NCBI GenBank assembly: GCA_937996235.1
Contig: CALKVK010000030.1
Location: 193,618 to 257,617 of the forward strand
From: an uncultured bacterium
GTDB taxonomy: Bacteria > Planctomycetota > JAJSAM01 > JAJVHW01
DNA length: 64,000 nt
Reading direction: 5' to 3'
Below are positions 32,885 to 41,674 of the stretch, piece by piece. Under the pieces are notes generated by a model. That model saw nothing but the letters and a program-made list of their open reading frames with translations, did not search any database and had not been told where the DNA came from. Position 1 is the first letter of the stretch. Every line of letters starts with the position of its first letter. Both the position numbers and the translations under genes were made by a program.

Positions 32885-33592
32885 TCAGGCGAAGCGGTAG
32901 CCGACGCCGTGGTCGGTGAGCAGGAGGCGCGGGTGCGCGGGGTCGCGCTCGAGCTTCCGCCGCAGGTTCTTCACGTGGAAGTCGATGGTGCGGTCGGTGA
33001 CGGCCGCGTACGGGCCCCACACGGCGCGCAGGATCTCCGCGCGCGGCGTCACGCGCCCGCGCCGCGCCGCGAGGCAGCGCAGGATCGCGCACTCGAGCGC
33101 CGACAGCTTCTCCTCGCGCGCGCCGCGCCGCACCGTGTGGCCGTCGAGGTCGATGTGCACGTCGTCCACCTCGATCACCGACGGTGTGGCTCCGCCCTCG
33201 GCCGCCGATGCCGCCGTGCGCGCGCTGCGGCGCAGCACCGCGCGGACGCGCGCGACGAGCTCGTCGCTCGAGAAGGGCTTCGTCACGTAGTCGTCGGCGC
33301 CCGCGCCGAGATGCGCGACACGGTCCGCCTCGGCGGTGCGCGCGGTCAGGCAGATCACGGGCACGTCGCAGCCCGACCCGCGCAGCGAGCGCAGCACGTC
33401 GGTGCCTGCGACCGCCGGCAGCATGAGGTCGAGGACGACGAGGTCCACGTCGGCGCCGCGCGCCGCGGCGAGTCCGCGCGCGCCGTCCGCGGCGTGCGTG
33501 ACGCGGAAGCCCTCGCGCCGCAGGCGATCGCAGAGCGGCAGCGCGATGCCCGGCTCGTCCTCGATCACGACCACGTGCTCGGCGTCGCTCAT
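32885..33592 (-). CDS. OmpR-family response regulator
   Basis: The product has 235 residues from ATG 33592. The receiver domain shows VVVIEDEPG (acidic pocket), Asp in VDLVVLDLMLP (about residue 53), Thr in CLTART and Lys in YVTKPFSSDEL. The winged-helix DNA-binding domain spans about 140-233, with LSALECAILRCLAARRGRVT, then VTDRTIDFHVKNLRRKLE and GVGYRFA at the end. It should be phosphorylated by the histidine kinase encoded just upstream and then bind promoter DNA. The longer upstream reading (to 33682) lacks protein character, so the shorter start was used. Confidence 0.92.
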   Translation of the reverse strand: MSDAEHVVVIEDEPGIALPLCDRLRREGFRVTHAADGARGLAAARGADVDLVVLDLMLPAVAGTDVLRSLRGSGCDVPVICLTARTAEADRVAHLGAGADDYVTKPFSSDELVARVRAVLRRSARTAASAAEGGATPSVIEVDDVHIDLDGHTVRRGAREEKLSALECAILRCLAARRGRVTPRAEILRAVWGPYAAVTDRTIDFHVKNLRRKLERDPAHPRLLLTDHGVGYRFA

Positions 33593-33671
33593 CGCGGCGT
33601 CCACCGCGCGATGTTCGCGCGGCGACGCGTCGCGCGTCCACGTCCGCACGTTCTCGTGTGCGCGTGTTCGT

Positions 33672-35627
33672 TCACGCAGCACCGCCCGCGGCGATGCGCA
33701 GCGTGAACGTGGAGCCTGCGCCCGGTGTGCTCACCACGCCCGCGTCGCCGCCGTGTGCGCGCGCGACCTCGCGCACGAGCGCGAGCCCGAGTCCGACGCC
33801 CTTCACCTCGTGCGTCGCGGACGGCACGCGGTGGAAGCGCTCGAACACGCGCGCGAGATGTTCGGGCGGGATGCCGCGCCCGAAGTCGCGCACGCTGACG
33901 ACGACGTCGCCGCCTTCCTGCGCCACGCGCAGTTCCGCCGGCCGCGCGGACGCGCCGTGCGTGACCGCGTTGCGCAGCAGGTTGCGCAGCGCGCGACGCA
34001 GCGCGCCGCGGTCCGCGCGCACGACGACCGGCGTCGCGGGCAGCTCCACGTGCACCGCCGCGGCGTCGAGCCGCAGCGCGTCGATCGCTTCGCGGACGAC
34101 GTCGCGCACGTCGAGCTCCTCGCGCGTCGCGACGAGCCGTCCGCCCTCGAGCCGCGCCAGGTCGAGCGTCTCTTCGACGAGATCCGCGAGCCGCCGCGCC
34201 TCGTTCGCGAGATGGGCGTGATACGTCGCGACGCGCTCCGCGGGCACGTGCCCCGACGCGAGCTCCTCGGAGAGCGCGAGCAGGGCGGCCGTCGGCGTGC
34301 GCACCTCGTGCGCCACGTGGTCGAGGAAGCTCCGGCGCTCCTCGGCGAGTCGCGCGTGGTGCCGCGCCGCACGCGCGAGCACGAGCGCGCCGCCGCCGAG
34401 CGAGAGCGTCGCGAGCAGCACCGCCGCGGCGAGCACGACGGCGCCCGGCGGCAGTGTCGTCGGCGCCGGTGCACGCGCCTCGACGCTCCAGCCCGCGAGG
34501 TGCGCGAGCGGCGCCGCATGGACGACGTCGTCCGCCGCAGGCGCGCTGTCGCCCGACGCCTCGACGCTGCCCGCCGGTGCGCGCAGGCGCACGGAGACGC
34601 CCTCGGCGCGCAGCTCCTCGAGCTCGCGCGTCACACGCCGCTCGAACGTGGCGTTCGGCACGGCACCGCCGATCCACGCAACGTCCGCGGGTGCGTCGCT
34701 GAGCTGCACGCGGCGCAGCACGAACAGCGTCGGGCGCCGGTCCCACGCGAGCAGGGCGACGTCGGTCGGCGACGCGCGGAGTCCGCGGACGTGCTCGCGC
34801 AGGCGTTCGAGATCGGCGCTGCGGGACGTCGCATCGCGTCGCGCGGCCGGTGCCTCGACGTGCGAGAGCAGCTCGGCGACGAGACGCGTGCGGTCCACGT
34901 CGTCGAGACCGAACGGATCCGCGGCGACCTCGAGCGCCGCGCGCGCGAGCAGCGCCTCGTCGACGTCGGCGGCACGGCCCGACACGTCGGCGACGTCGAG
35001 CGCGCGCACGACGAGGCGCGCGGCCGTGATCCACGCGCCGTCGGCGCCCGGGCGCGCGGTCCGCTCGGCACGGCGCGGATCTTCCGCGAGCACGGGTGCG
35101 AGCACGCGCAGCGCGGCGTCCGGCGCGTCGCGTCCGAGGTCCGCCTGCGCCGCGCGGATGCGCAGCTCGGCGGCGACCCACGGTGTCGCGACGGCCTCCG
35201 CCGCGCCCGCGGCGAGGAGCGCCGCCTGGTCGGGAGACGGTGCGTCGTCCGCGTCGAGCACCGCGCGTACGTCGGCGAGGACGGCGGCGTCGCGCGCCTC
35301 GTCGCCGGACGGCGGCGCGGGCGACTCCGTCTCGATGCGCCCGCCCGTCCGCGTCAGTGCGAGCGCCGGTCGCAGGTGGCGCGTCGCGCTCGAGAACGCG
35401 TCGAGCGAGACGTTCGAGTCGGCGGCGGGCAGCGGTCCCGCGTACTCGTCGGCGAGCGTCTCGACCGCGCGGGCGGCGCGCTCCGCAGCGAGTCGCGCGC
35501 GGTCGCGCGTCTCGTCCTGCGCGCGCCGGCTCTCGGCGAGCACCGCGCGGGCGCCTGCGAGCGCGAGCAGCAGTCCCGGCACGAGCACCCAGAACGCCGA
35601 GGGCACGCGCGGGCCGGAACGCTCCAT
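33672..35627 (-). CDS. Membrane sensor histidine kinase
   Basis: The product has 651 residues from ATG 35627 (a GTG at 35645 is an alternative). Membrane segments lie at about 9-27 and about 388-410. Between them is a large periplasmic domain of about 360 residues, rich in helical Ala/Arg and without a recognised sensor fold. The kinase core follows: H-box FLDHVAHEVRTPTAALLA, N-box LRNLLRNAVTHG, G1 VRDFGRGIPPEH and G2 GVGLGLALVRE. All residues needed for autophosphorylation are present. The gene precedes the OmpR-type regulator by 79 bp, and the two form a two-component system. The stimulus is unknown. Confidence 0.9.
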   Translation of the reverse strand: MERSGPRVPSAFWVLVPGLLLALAGARAVLAESRRAQDETRDRARLAAERAARAVETLADEYAGPLPAADSNVSLDAFSSATRHLRPALALTRTGGRIETESPAPPSGDEARDAAVLADVRAVLDADDAPSPDQAALLAAGAAEAVATPWVAAELRIRAAQADLGRDAPDAALRVLAPVLAEDPRRAERTARPGADGAWITAARLVVRALDVADVSGRAADVDEALLARAALEVAADPFGLDDVDRTRLVAELLSHVEAPAARRDATSRSADLERLREHVRGLRASPTDVALLAWDRRPTLFVLRRVQLSDAPADVAWIGGAVPNATFERRVTRELEELRAEGVSVRLRAPAGSVEASGDSAPAADDVVHAAPLAHLAGWSVEARAPAPTTLPPGAVVLAAAVLLATLSLGGGALVLARAARHHARLAEERRSFLDHVAHEVRTPTAALLALSEELASGHVPAERVATYHAHLANEARRLADLVEETLDLARLEGGRLVATREELDVRDVVREAIDALRLDAAAVHVELPATPVVVRADRGALRRALRNLLRNAVTHGASARPAELRVAQEGGDVVVSVRDFGRGIPPEHLARVFERFHRVPSATHEVKGVGLGLALVREVARAHGGDAGVVSTPGAGSTFTLRIAAGGAA

Positions 35628-35804
35628 CGCGCCATGCTGCACCACGCCGCGCGGCGGCGGATCCGAGGAACTCGTGAGGACCGCGGGTAACGGCGGCGCG
35701 CTGCGCGCGGAGGAAGGGGCGGGCCGCGGGCGCGGTCCGGCGCGGCGACGACGACCGCCCGTTCGCAGCGGGAGCGGCCGGCGCGGCGCGGGGAGGTGTC
35801 AGTC

Positions 35805-36722
35805 ATGGGGATGCTCTCGATTCGCGCAGTCTCGGGTGCGCTGCTCTTCGTCGGAGGTGCGGCGCTCGTCCCGCTGGTCACGCCGGACGTCGCACACGCG
35901 CGGCCGGAGAACGCGGGGTTCACGCGCAGCGCCGACAACGACGTCACGCTGCAGGAGCGGCGCGGCCCGTTCTACGGGCTGCGCGTCAACTCGATGGACG
36001 TGGACGCCGAGGCGAAGGTGCTCGCGGTCTTCCGCTACCGCTGTCCGCCGCTGATCGAGAACGGCCGCGCCGACACGTACCATGTCGTGCGCTCGATCCA
36101 GGCCGACCGCGACGTCGCCGTCGGTGACTGCGACGAGATCCTCGGCACGCTGCTCGGCGACCGCGCGGTGCGCTACCAGGCCGTGTTCCGCACCACGCGC
36201 TGGATCCGCGACGTCGGCCCGAACGGCGAGACGCCCGTCGGCGGCTTCCTCGGCACGATGGACATCGACGCGGTCGTGCGCTTCGGCGACGGCGAGGTGC
36301 TGCTGCCGTACCTCGACTTCCGCATGGTCGGGACGCAGGGACTGCGGCCGCGGCGCGGCGATCCCGACACGACGCCGGATGCGGACGAGGTGGGGCGCTG
36401 CGACGCGCCGTTCCACGACGAGGGCTACTACGACGGCGTCTTCGACCGCCGCGGCCTGCGGCGCCTCGCGAGCGTCGTCGACGGCGACGCGCTCGCGATC
36501 GAGCGCCTGCGGCGACTCGCTGCGACGCGCTTCGTCGGCACGTTCGAGGGCCGCACGTTCCTCGACGAGGCGCGCGAGCGGCGCTTCGACTTCCGTGAGC
36601 TCGAGCGCGTCGTCTGGTGGATGGACGGCGTCGCGGGCTTCCGCTGCCGCAAGGCGCCGGACGTTGCGGACGACTCGCCGCCCGACGTCACTCCGGCCGA
36701 GTTGCCGAGCGCGGCGCGCTGA
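35805..36722 (+). CDS. Secreted protein of unknown family
   Basis: The product has 305 residues. GGGAGG (35791-35796) supports ATG 35805 over the upstream GTG. The signal peptide runs through AVSGALLFVGGAALVPLVTP and is cleaved near AHARPENA. The mature protein has FYGLRVNSMDVDAEAKVLAV and YLDFRMVGTQGLRPRRGDPD, and three cysteines in the middle and at the C terminus (RCPPL, VGDCDE, FRCRKA). No homologue class was recognised. It faces away from the two-component genes and may be controlled by them, which is an inference from position. Confidence 0.65.
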   Translation: MGMLSIRAVSGALLFVGGAALVPLVTPDVAHARPENAGFTRSADNDVTLQERRGPFYGLRVNSMDVDAEAKVLAVFRYRCPPLIENGRADTYHVVRSIQADRDVAVGDCDEILGTLLGDRAVRYQAVFRTTRWIRDVGPNGETPVGGFLGTMDIDAVVRFGDGEVLLPYLDFRMVGTQGLRPRRGDPDTTPDADEVGRCDAPFHDEGYYDGVFDRRGLRRLASVVDGDALAIERLRRLAATRFVGTFEGRTFLDEARERRFDFRELERVVWWMDGVAGFRCRKAPDVADDSPPDVTPAELPSAAR

Positions 36723-36755
36723 GCGCCCACGCAGCGCACGCACGAGGGATCGCAC

Positions 36756-36782
36756 GCGGGCCCGGGAAGCACCCGGGCCCGC
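36756..36782. terminator. Perfect 11-bp stem-loop between two secreted-protein genes
   Basis: GCGGGCCCGGG (36756-36766), loop AAGCA, CCCGGGCCCGC (36772-36782). It starts 33 bp after one stop codon and ends 19 bp before the next start codon, so it may end the upstream transcript or shield the following ribosome site. There is no U-tract. Confidence 0.55.
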
Positions 36783-36801
36783 ACTCCGGCGAGGGCCGCC
36801 C

Positions 36802-37629
36802 ATGAACCCGTCGATCGTCGTCCGCCGCGCGAGCAGTGCGTTGCTTGTCGTCCTCGCCGCGGCGCTCGCCGCGGGCGCGGTGCGCGCGCACCGCTTCGAC
36901 GCGTCGCTGCCCGAGCCCTTGGACGGCGCACCTGCGGCGCTCGGCGCGGAGGTCGGCGACGACCTGCCGTTCGAGCCCTTCGCGTTCGCTGTCGTCGGCG
37001 CACCACGGGGCGACGCGGCTGCGCTGGCACGCGCGCTCGACGCGGCGTCGCGCGACGCGCCTCTCGCGTTCGCCGTCGTGTTCGGCGACGTGCTCCCGAG
37101 CGACGCAGCGCGCCTCGCGCCGTTCGCCGCGACACTGCGCCGCGTGCTGCCCGTCGTGCTGCTCGCGGGGCCGCACGACGCCTGGCCGGACGACGCCGAC
37201 CCGCGACTCGCGGCGCTCGCCCAGCCGGTGCTCGCGTTCGCGTTCACCTCGCACGGCTGCACGTTCCGCGGCGGCGACGCGTCGCCGGACGTGCCGCGTG
37301 GCGACGACGTCGGCGACCCGTCCGCCGCGACGTTCGTGTTCGCGCGCGACGACGAGCCGCGCAGCGCGTCGCACGTGCTCGCGCCACCGGCGTCCGACGC
37401 GCACGCACTTGCCTACGAGGTGGTGCACGTCGGCTCGCCGACCGCGTGGACCCGCACGCCCGGTCGCGTCGCGCGGCGCACCTCGCCCGCGGCGCTCTGG
37501 GACGAGCTCACGCTCGGCGCGCTGCGTCCGCACGTGGCCGGCGCGGCGGGCCTCGCCGCAGCGCTCGCGGCCGCGTTCCTGCTCGCGTGCGGCGGGCTCG
37601 TGCTCTCGCGTCGGCCCGCATCGCCGTAG
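36802..37629 (+). CDS. Secreted, degenerate metallophosphoesterase-like protein
   Basis: The product has 275 residues from ATG 36802. The signal peptide is SSALLVVLAAALAAGAVRA. The mature domain reads FAFAVVGAPRGDAAALARAL, then FAVVFGDVLPSDAARLAPFA, then PVVLLAGPHDAW. This matches the strand-helix-strand pattern of calcineurin-like phosphoesterases (GDxHG, GDxxD, GNHD), but the first Asp-His pair and the Asn of GNHD are missing (GAPRGD, GPHD). It therefore looks like a catalytically inactive relative. A C-terminal membrane helix (about 248-267) anchors it. The assignment is tentative. Confidence 0.5.
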   Translation: MNPSIVVRRASSALLVVLAAALAAGAVRAHRFDASLPEPLDGAPAALGAEVGDDLPFEPFAFAVVGAPRGDAAALARALDAASRDAPLAFAVVFGDVLPSDAARLAPFAATLRRVLPVVLLAGPHDAWPDDADPRLAALAQPVLAFAFTSHGCTFRGGDASPDVPRGDDVGDPSAATFVFARDDEPRSASHVLAPPASDAHALAYEVVHVGSPTAWTRTPGRVARRTSPAALWDELTLGALRPHVAGAAGLAAALAAAFLLACGGLVLSRRPASP

Positions 37630-37704
37630 TACGCGCACGCTCGCGCAGCACACGCGTTCCCGTGCCGTTTGCGCGAGAATCCGGGCACCGAACAGGAGGT
37701 CTCG

Positions 37705-37995
37705 ATGTCCGCCCGCCGCGACGAGTTCCAGGCCCGCATCGCGCGTCAGCTCGAGGAGTTGCACGCGCGCATCGCCGAGCTCGAGGCGCTCCGTCCGCAC
37801 GTGCCGGAACAGCACGCCATCTCCTACGAGACGGTCGTCAGCGAGGCGCGGCGCCGACACGAAGCGACGCTGCGTCGCCTGCGCGAGCTGGACGAGCAGG
37901 GCGAGTCGTGGGTCGCGCACGACGCGACGATCCGCGGCGCCGTGGACGACGTGCACGCGGCGGTCGAGAAGGCGCACGCGAAGCGGCCGCGCTGA
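37705..37995 (+). CDS. Small coiled-coil protein
   Basis: The product has 96 residues. AGGAGG lies 5 bp before ATG 37705. It is almost entirely helical, with RIARQLEELHARIAELEALR and TVVSEARRRHEATLRRLREL as amphipathic heptads. No signal peptide is present, so it should be cytoplasmic. The family is unknown. It stands 75 bp after the preceding gene and may share its transcript. Confidence 0.6.
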   Translation: MSARRDEFQARIARQLEELHARIAELEALRPHVPEQHAISYETVVSEARRRHEATLRRLRELDEQGESWVAHDATIRGAVDDVHAAVEKAHAKRPR

Positions 37996-38016
37996 GCCGC
38001 TGCCTGCGCGCTGTGC

Positions 38017-38223
38017 TCAGTCGCGTTCGAGAAGGATGAACGCGGCGTGCTGTTCGGAGGCGACGCCGGCCGACGCGCTCATGTGCACGGACACGATGCG
38101 CCAGCCCTGCTCGAGCAGCGTCGGTAGCGCGGCGCCGTCGAAGGCCGTCGCGCTGCCGCACAGCGGGTCGCCCTGCATCAGGTAGGTCGCGCCGCCGGCA
38201 CACGCCCGCACCATCTTCTGCAT
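38017..38223 (-). CDS. Small protein of unknown family
   Basis: The product has 68 residues from ATG 38223, supported by GGGAGG upstream. It reads MQKMVRACAGGATYLMQGDP and then LLEQGWRIVSVHMSASAG, with a CxG pair and an ending FILLERD. It is alpha/beta in character, and the phrase LLEQGWRIVS is common in small bacterial domains that pair with a binding partner. It sits just downstream of the gene at 38253 on the same strand, probably as the last gene of that operon. Confidence 0.55.
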   Translation of the reverse strand: MQKMVRACAGGATYLMQGDPLCGSATAFDGAALPTLLEQGWRIVSVHMSASAGVASEQHAAFILLERD

Positions 38224-38252
38224 CGCCCGCCTCCCCCGCGGCGTCACGCGCG

Positions 38253-38918
38253 CTACCCTCCGAACGCGCGCTTGATCCCGTCGATCGCGCCCTGGAAGAA
38301 CTGCACCGCCGCCGGATCGCGCACCTTCTCGGACCAGCAGTGCACGCCGGCCGCGCCGCCGCCCGCCGCGTACACGCCCAAGGCGCCGCCGCCGACCGCG
38401 ACGTAGCCGGCGGCCGCGCCGCCCAGCGCGATCATGCCGATCGCGAGGCCGCCGAGCGCGAAGCCCGCGACGGCCACGCCGCCGATGCCGACCAGCCCGA
38501 GCGAGACGCCGCCGAACGCGAGCCCTCCGATCGCGACGCCGCCCATCGCGAACCCGCCGATCGCGACGCTCCCGATGGCGACGATGCCGCGCGCCACGCG
38601 CGGTCTGCCGGTCGCAGGGTCGATGCCGTTCGCGACGTGCACGAGCGGCAGGCCGAACAGCGTGCGCTTCGAGCGGTACTCGTAGCTGCCGTACCAGCCG
38701 CGCGCCGCGGACCCGGGGAACACGCCGCCCGGTCGCCGCGGGTCGCCGAGGAGCTTCTCGACCTGCTCGAGCCGACCGTCGAGCTCCGGCCGCAGGTCCG
38801 CGAAGCGCTCGAGCGTGCGCTCGCGCGCGGCCGGCTCGCCGAGCGCCATGCGGCGCGCGTACTCGTGCGTCGCCTCGCGCAGCCGCACCTCGCGCGGGTC
38901 GCGGTCGACGGCGCTCAC
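38253..38918 (-). CDS. Glycine-rich hexapeptide-like repeat protein
   Basis: The product has 221 residues, starting GTG 38918 over the DinG stop codon (GTGA overlap), so its translation depends on dinG. An N-terminal helical part (1-60) leads into WYGSYEYRSKRTLFGLPLVH. From about 105 to 195 the chain is built of short repeats such as VAIGGFAMGGVAIGGLAFGG and GVSLGLVGIGGVAVAGFALG. The repeats have a period of five to six residues, with small residues alternating with hydrophobic ones, and may form a left-handed beta-helix or a membrane-penetrating rod. The C terminus is soluble. The family is unknown. Confidence 0.7.
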   Translation of the reverse strand: MSAVDRDPREVRLREATHEYARRMALGEPAARERTLERFADLRPELDGRLEQVEKLLGDPRRPGGVFPGSAARGWYGSYEYRSKRTLFGLPLVHVANGIDPATGRPRVARGIVAIGSVAIGGFAMGGVAIGGLAFGGVSLGLVGIGGVAVAGFALGGLAIGMIALGGAAAGYVAVGGGALGVYAAGGGAAGVHCWSEKVRDPAAVQFFQGAIDGIKRAFGG

Positions 38919-40858
38919 GGCCGCTCCACTTCCACGTCGAGCTCCGGCAGCGCCTGCACGAACCGGCGGCCGTACGACTTCGACGCGATGCGCGCGTCGA
39001 GCACGACCACCACGCCGCGGTCGCGCCGCGAGCGGATGAGACGTCCGAAGCCCTGCTTGAAGCGCAGGATCGCCTGCGGCAGCGAGTACTCCGCGAACGC
39101 GCTCCCGCCGCGCGCCTCGATCGCCTGCGTGCGCGCCTCCTGCAGCGGGTGCGTCGGCACCGCGAACGGCAGGCGCGTGATGATCACCGTCGTGAGCGCG
39201 TCTCCCGGCACGTCCACACCCTGCCAGAACGAATCGGTGCCGAACAGCACGGCGTCGCCCGCCTCGCGGAACTCGCGCAGCATCGCGTCGCGCGGCAGTC
39301 CCTCGCCCTGCTTGAAGATGCGGCGCCCCGTCGAGACGAGCGTCGCCGCGCACGCGGCGTGGCAGCGGTCCATGCTCTGGTAGCTCGTGAACAGCACGAA
39401 CACGCCGCCCTCGGAGCGGTGCACGTGGCGCAGCACCGCGTCGGGCAGCGCGTCCTCGTAGCGCTCGCCCTCGCGCGGGTCGGGCACGCGCAGGTCGATG
39501 ACGAGCCGCGCCTGCGACGCGTAGTCGAACGGCGAGCCGCAGAGCAGCGTGCGCGTCGGCTCGATGCCGAGCCGCTCCGCGAGGTGACGGAAGCCGTCCT
39601 CGCCGCCGGCGGAGAGCGTCGCGCTCGTCAGCGTCACGCTCTTCAGCGACTGCCACAGGTGCGCGCCGAGCTCCGGCCCGACGTCCACCGGCGCGCTGCG
39701 CAGCGCCACGTTGCCCTCGCCCTCGTCCTCGACCCAGTGCACGTGGTCGCGGCGGTCGAGCCCGATCAGCGCGCCGAGCTCCGCTGCGATCCCCGCCGCG
39801 CGCGCCGCGCGGCTCGCGAGCTCCTGCCGCGTCTCCTTCGACTCCTCGCGGTCCGCGAGACGCGCGACCGCCTGCGCCACCTCGTCGAGCGCGTACGACG
39901 TCGCGCGCGGGAACAGCTCCGGCTCGTGGACGCGGCCGTTCGGCGGACGCCCCGCGCGCAGCCACGCCGCGACGTCCGCGAAGAGCGCGTCGCACGCCTC
40001 GCGCGCCGTGCGCACGAGGTCCTGCGCCTCCTCGCTGCCTGCGACCGAGTGCAGGAGACCGCGCCCCTGCGGCGACGCGAGCTGCCGCAGCAGGTGCCGC
40101 ACCATGCCGCGCGACACGCGCTGCCCGAGGTACTCGCCCGCCACGTCCTCGACGGCGTGCGCCTCGTCGAGCACGAGGTGCTCGAACTCGGGCAGGAGGT
40201 TCCAGCCGGCCCGGCGCAGCGACATGTCCGCGAACAGGAAGTGGTGGTTCGCGACGACGATGTTCGCGTTGCGCAGACGCCGCCGCCCCGCCTGGTAGAA
40301 GCACGCGTCGTAGTGGTCGCAGCCGCGTCCGAGGCAGTTGCCCGCCTCCGCGTTGACGCGTCCCCAGAGGTCGCGGTCGGGCACGAAGCCGAGTCCCTGC
40401 AGCGTGCCGTCGTCGGTGCGCCCCGACCACTCGACGACGCGGTCGAGCTGCTCCTCGACGCCGCGTCCGTCGAACAGCTCGCGCCCGCTCTTCCGCGCCG
40501 CGTGCATGCGCCGCAGGCACAGGAAGTTCCCGCGTCCCTTCGCGAGCACCACGCTGAACTCCGCCGGCAGGATGCCCGAGAGGAACGGCACGTCCTTGCC
40601 GAGGAGCTGCTCCTGCAGCGCGATCGTGTGCGTGGCGATGACGACGCGTTCGCCGCGCTCCGCCGCCGCCGCGATCGCGGGCACGAGGTACGCGAAGCTC
40701 TTGCCGACGCCGGTGCCCGCCTCGGCCATCAGCCGCCCGCCGCTCTGCATCACGGCGTCCACGGCGGCGGCGAGCTCCGCCTGCTCCGGCCGCTCCTCGT
40801 AGTGGGGCAGCCGCGCCGCGACGGGACCGCGCGGACCGAGGAGCTCGAGGACGTCCAT
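38915..40858 (-). CDS. dinG: DinG-family iron-sulfur DNA helicase
   Basis: The product has 647 residues. The Walker A motif is AGTGVGKS (47-54), the Q-motif region RPEQAELA lies upstream, and the Walker B is LVLDEAH (228-234, DEAH box). The iron-sulfur cysteines C114, C175, C180 and C186 are spaced as in XPD/DinG helicases. Motifs III-VI include LTSATLS, VLFGTDSFWQGVDVPGD and FGRLIRSRRDRG. DinG unwinds DNA 5'-3' and resolves R-loops and forks after damage. It lacks an N-terminal exonuclease domain and is of the short class. Translation of the downstream Gly-rich gene is coupled to it. Confidence 0.9.
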   Translation of the reverse strand: MDVLELLGPRGPVAARLPHYEERPEQAELAAAVDAVMQSGGRLMAEAGTGVGKSFAYLVPAIAAAAERGERVVIATHTIALQEQLLGKDVPFLSGILPAEFSVVLAKGRGNFLCLRRMHAARKSGRELFDGRGVEEQLDRVVEWSGRTDDGTLQGLGFVPDRDLWGRVNAEAGNCLGRGCDHYDACFYQAGRRRLRNANIVVANHHFLFADMSLRRAGWNLLPEFEHLVLDEAHAVEDVAGEYLGQRVSRGMVRHLLRQLASPQGRGLLHSVAGSEEAQDLVRTAREACDALFADVAAWLRAGRPPNGRVHEPELFPRATSYALDEVAQAVARLADREESKETRQELASRAARAAGIAAELGALIGLDRRDHVHWVEDEGEGNVALRSAPVDVGPELGAHLWQSLKSVTLTSATLSAGGEDGFRHLAERLGIEPTRTLLCGSPFDYASQARLVIDLRVPDPREGERYEDALPDAVLRHVHRSEGGVFVLFTSYQSMDRCHAACAATLVSTGRRIFKQGEGLPRDAMLREFREAGDAVLFGTDSFWQGVDVPGDALTTVIITRLPFAVPTHPLQEARTQAIEARGGSAFAEYSLPQAILRFKQGFGRLIRSRRDRGVVVVLDARIASKSYGRRFVQALPELDVEVERP

Positions 40859-40924
40859 GGAGCGCGCGATGGTACCGAGCGCCGCGGCGCCTGGATCGGA
40901 CCGGCGGGGCGGACTCGATCCGGC

Positions 40925-41365
40925 CTACGCCGGACGGATCTCCATCCAGACCTTCTCGCCCTCGTCGCCGCACTCGGTGAGACCGAGCCTTCGGTAGAGC
41001 GCCGCCGCGCGGTTCGCGCGCAGCGCGCGGAGCCGCAGCGCCTTCCCCTGCGCGTGCGCCCGCGCGATCTCCTCGCGCACGAGCGCCGTGCCGACGCCGC
41101 GTCCCTGCTCCTCCGGCAGCAGGAACACCTCGCGCAGACGCAGGTGGTCGCCCTCGTCGCTCGTCCAGAGCGCGCCGATCGCGACGCCACCGCGCTCGAC
41201 GATCTCGAAACCGCCCGCCGCCCACTTCTCGGCGAACCCGCGCGCGATCGACTCGGCGTCCCACGCCCCGTGCACGCGGACGACGAGCTCCTCGTACGCG
41301 GCGCGCATCGCACGCTCCACGAACGCGCGGTCGGAGTCGAGCGCCGGGCGGCGGGTCACGTGCAT
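40925..41365 (-). CDS. GNAT-family N-acetyltransferase
   Basis: The product has 146 residues from ATG 41365. The GNAT core is clear: VFLLPEEQGRGVGTALVREE carries the acetyl-CoA loop (Q/RxxGxG/A, here QGRGVG) and RLRALRANRAAALYRRLGL carries the terminal helix with the Tyr. The N-terminal RRPALDSDRAFVERAM is the usual first strand and helix. It probably acetylates a small molecule or protein N terminus. The substrate is unknown. Confidence 0.9.
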   Translation of the reverse strand: MHVTRRPALDSDRAFVERAMRAAYEELVVRVHGAWDAESIARGFAEKWAAGGFEIVERGGVAIGALWTSDEGDHLRLREVFLLPEEQGRGVGTALVREEIARAHAQGKALRLRALRANRAAALYRRLGLTECGDEGEKVWMEIRPA

Positions 41366-41674
41366 GCGTGCGACAGTGTCCCATCGCGGTGGCGCGGCGC
41401 GCACGCGGAGTCGATCGCGCCCTCTTCCCATCCCGCCAACCGCGGCTAGCTTCCTCCGACGCAGCGCGGGCGAAGTCGTGCCCGGGGAAGTGGACGCCTC
41501 CGAAGAGCGGGTGGGGACGTGAGGGAGATGCAGAGCCTGGCCTTCTCACGAGGCTCGCGCACGCCGTGACGACCACTTCGACGCACTCGAGCCTCGGCCT
41601 GCACGCGGCGAGCACGGAGCGCGCAGCGGGCGGCCTCCTGAGCGAGGACAGAGCGTCGCGAGCAAGGCGCCGAG
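41366..41674. other. Intergenic region with hairpins and no supported gene
   Basis: This 309-bp stretch between GNAT and the oxygenase is less codon-biased than its surroundings. A GAGCCTGG/CTCGTGAGAAG-type imperfect repeat lies at about 41530-41560, and an 8-bp perfect stem GCGACGCC-GT-GGCGTCGC lies at 41681-41698 just past its right edge. This pattern suggests a decayed repeat. No gene is called. Confidence 0.35.
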
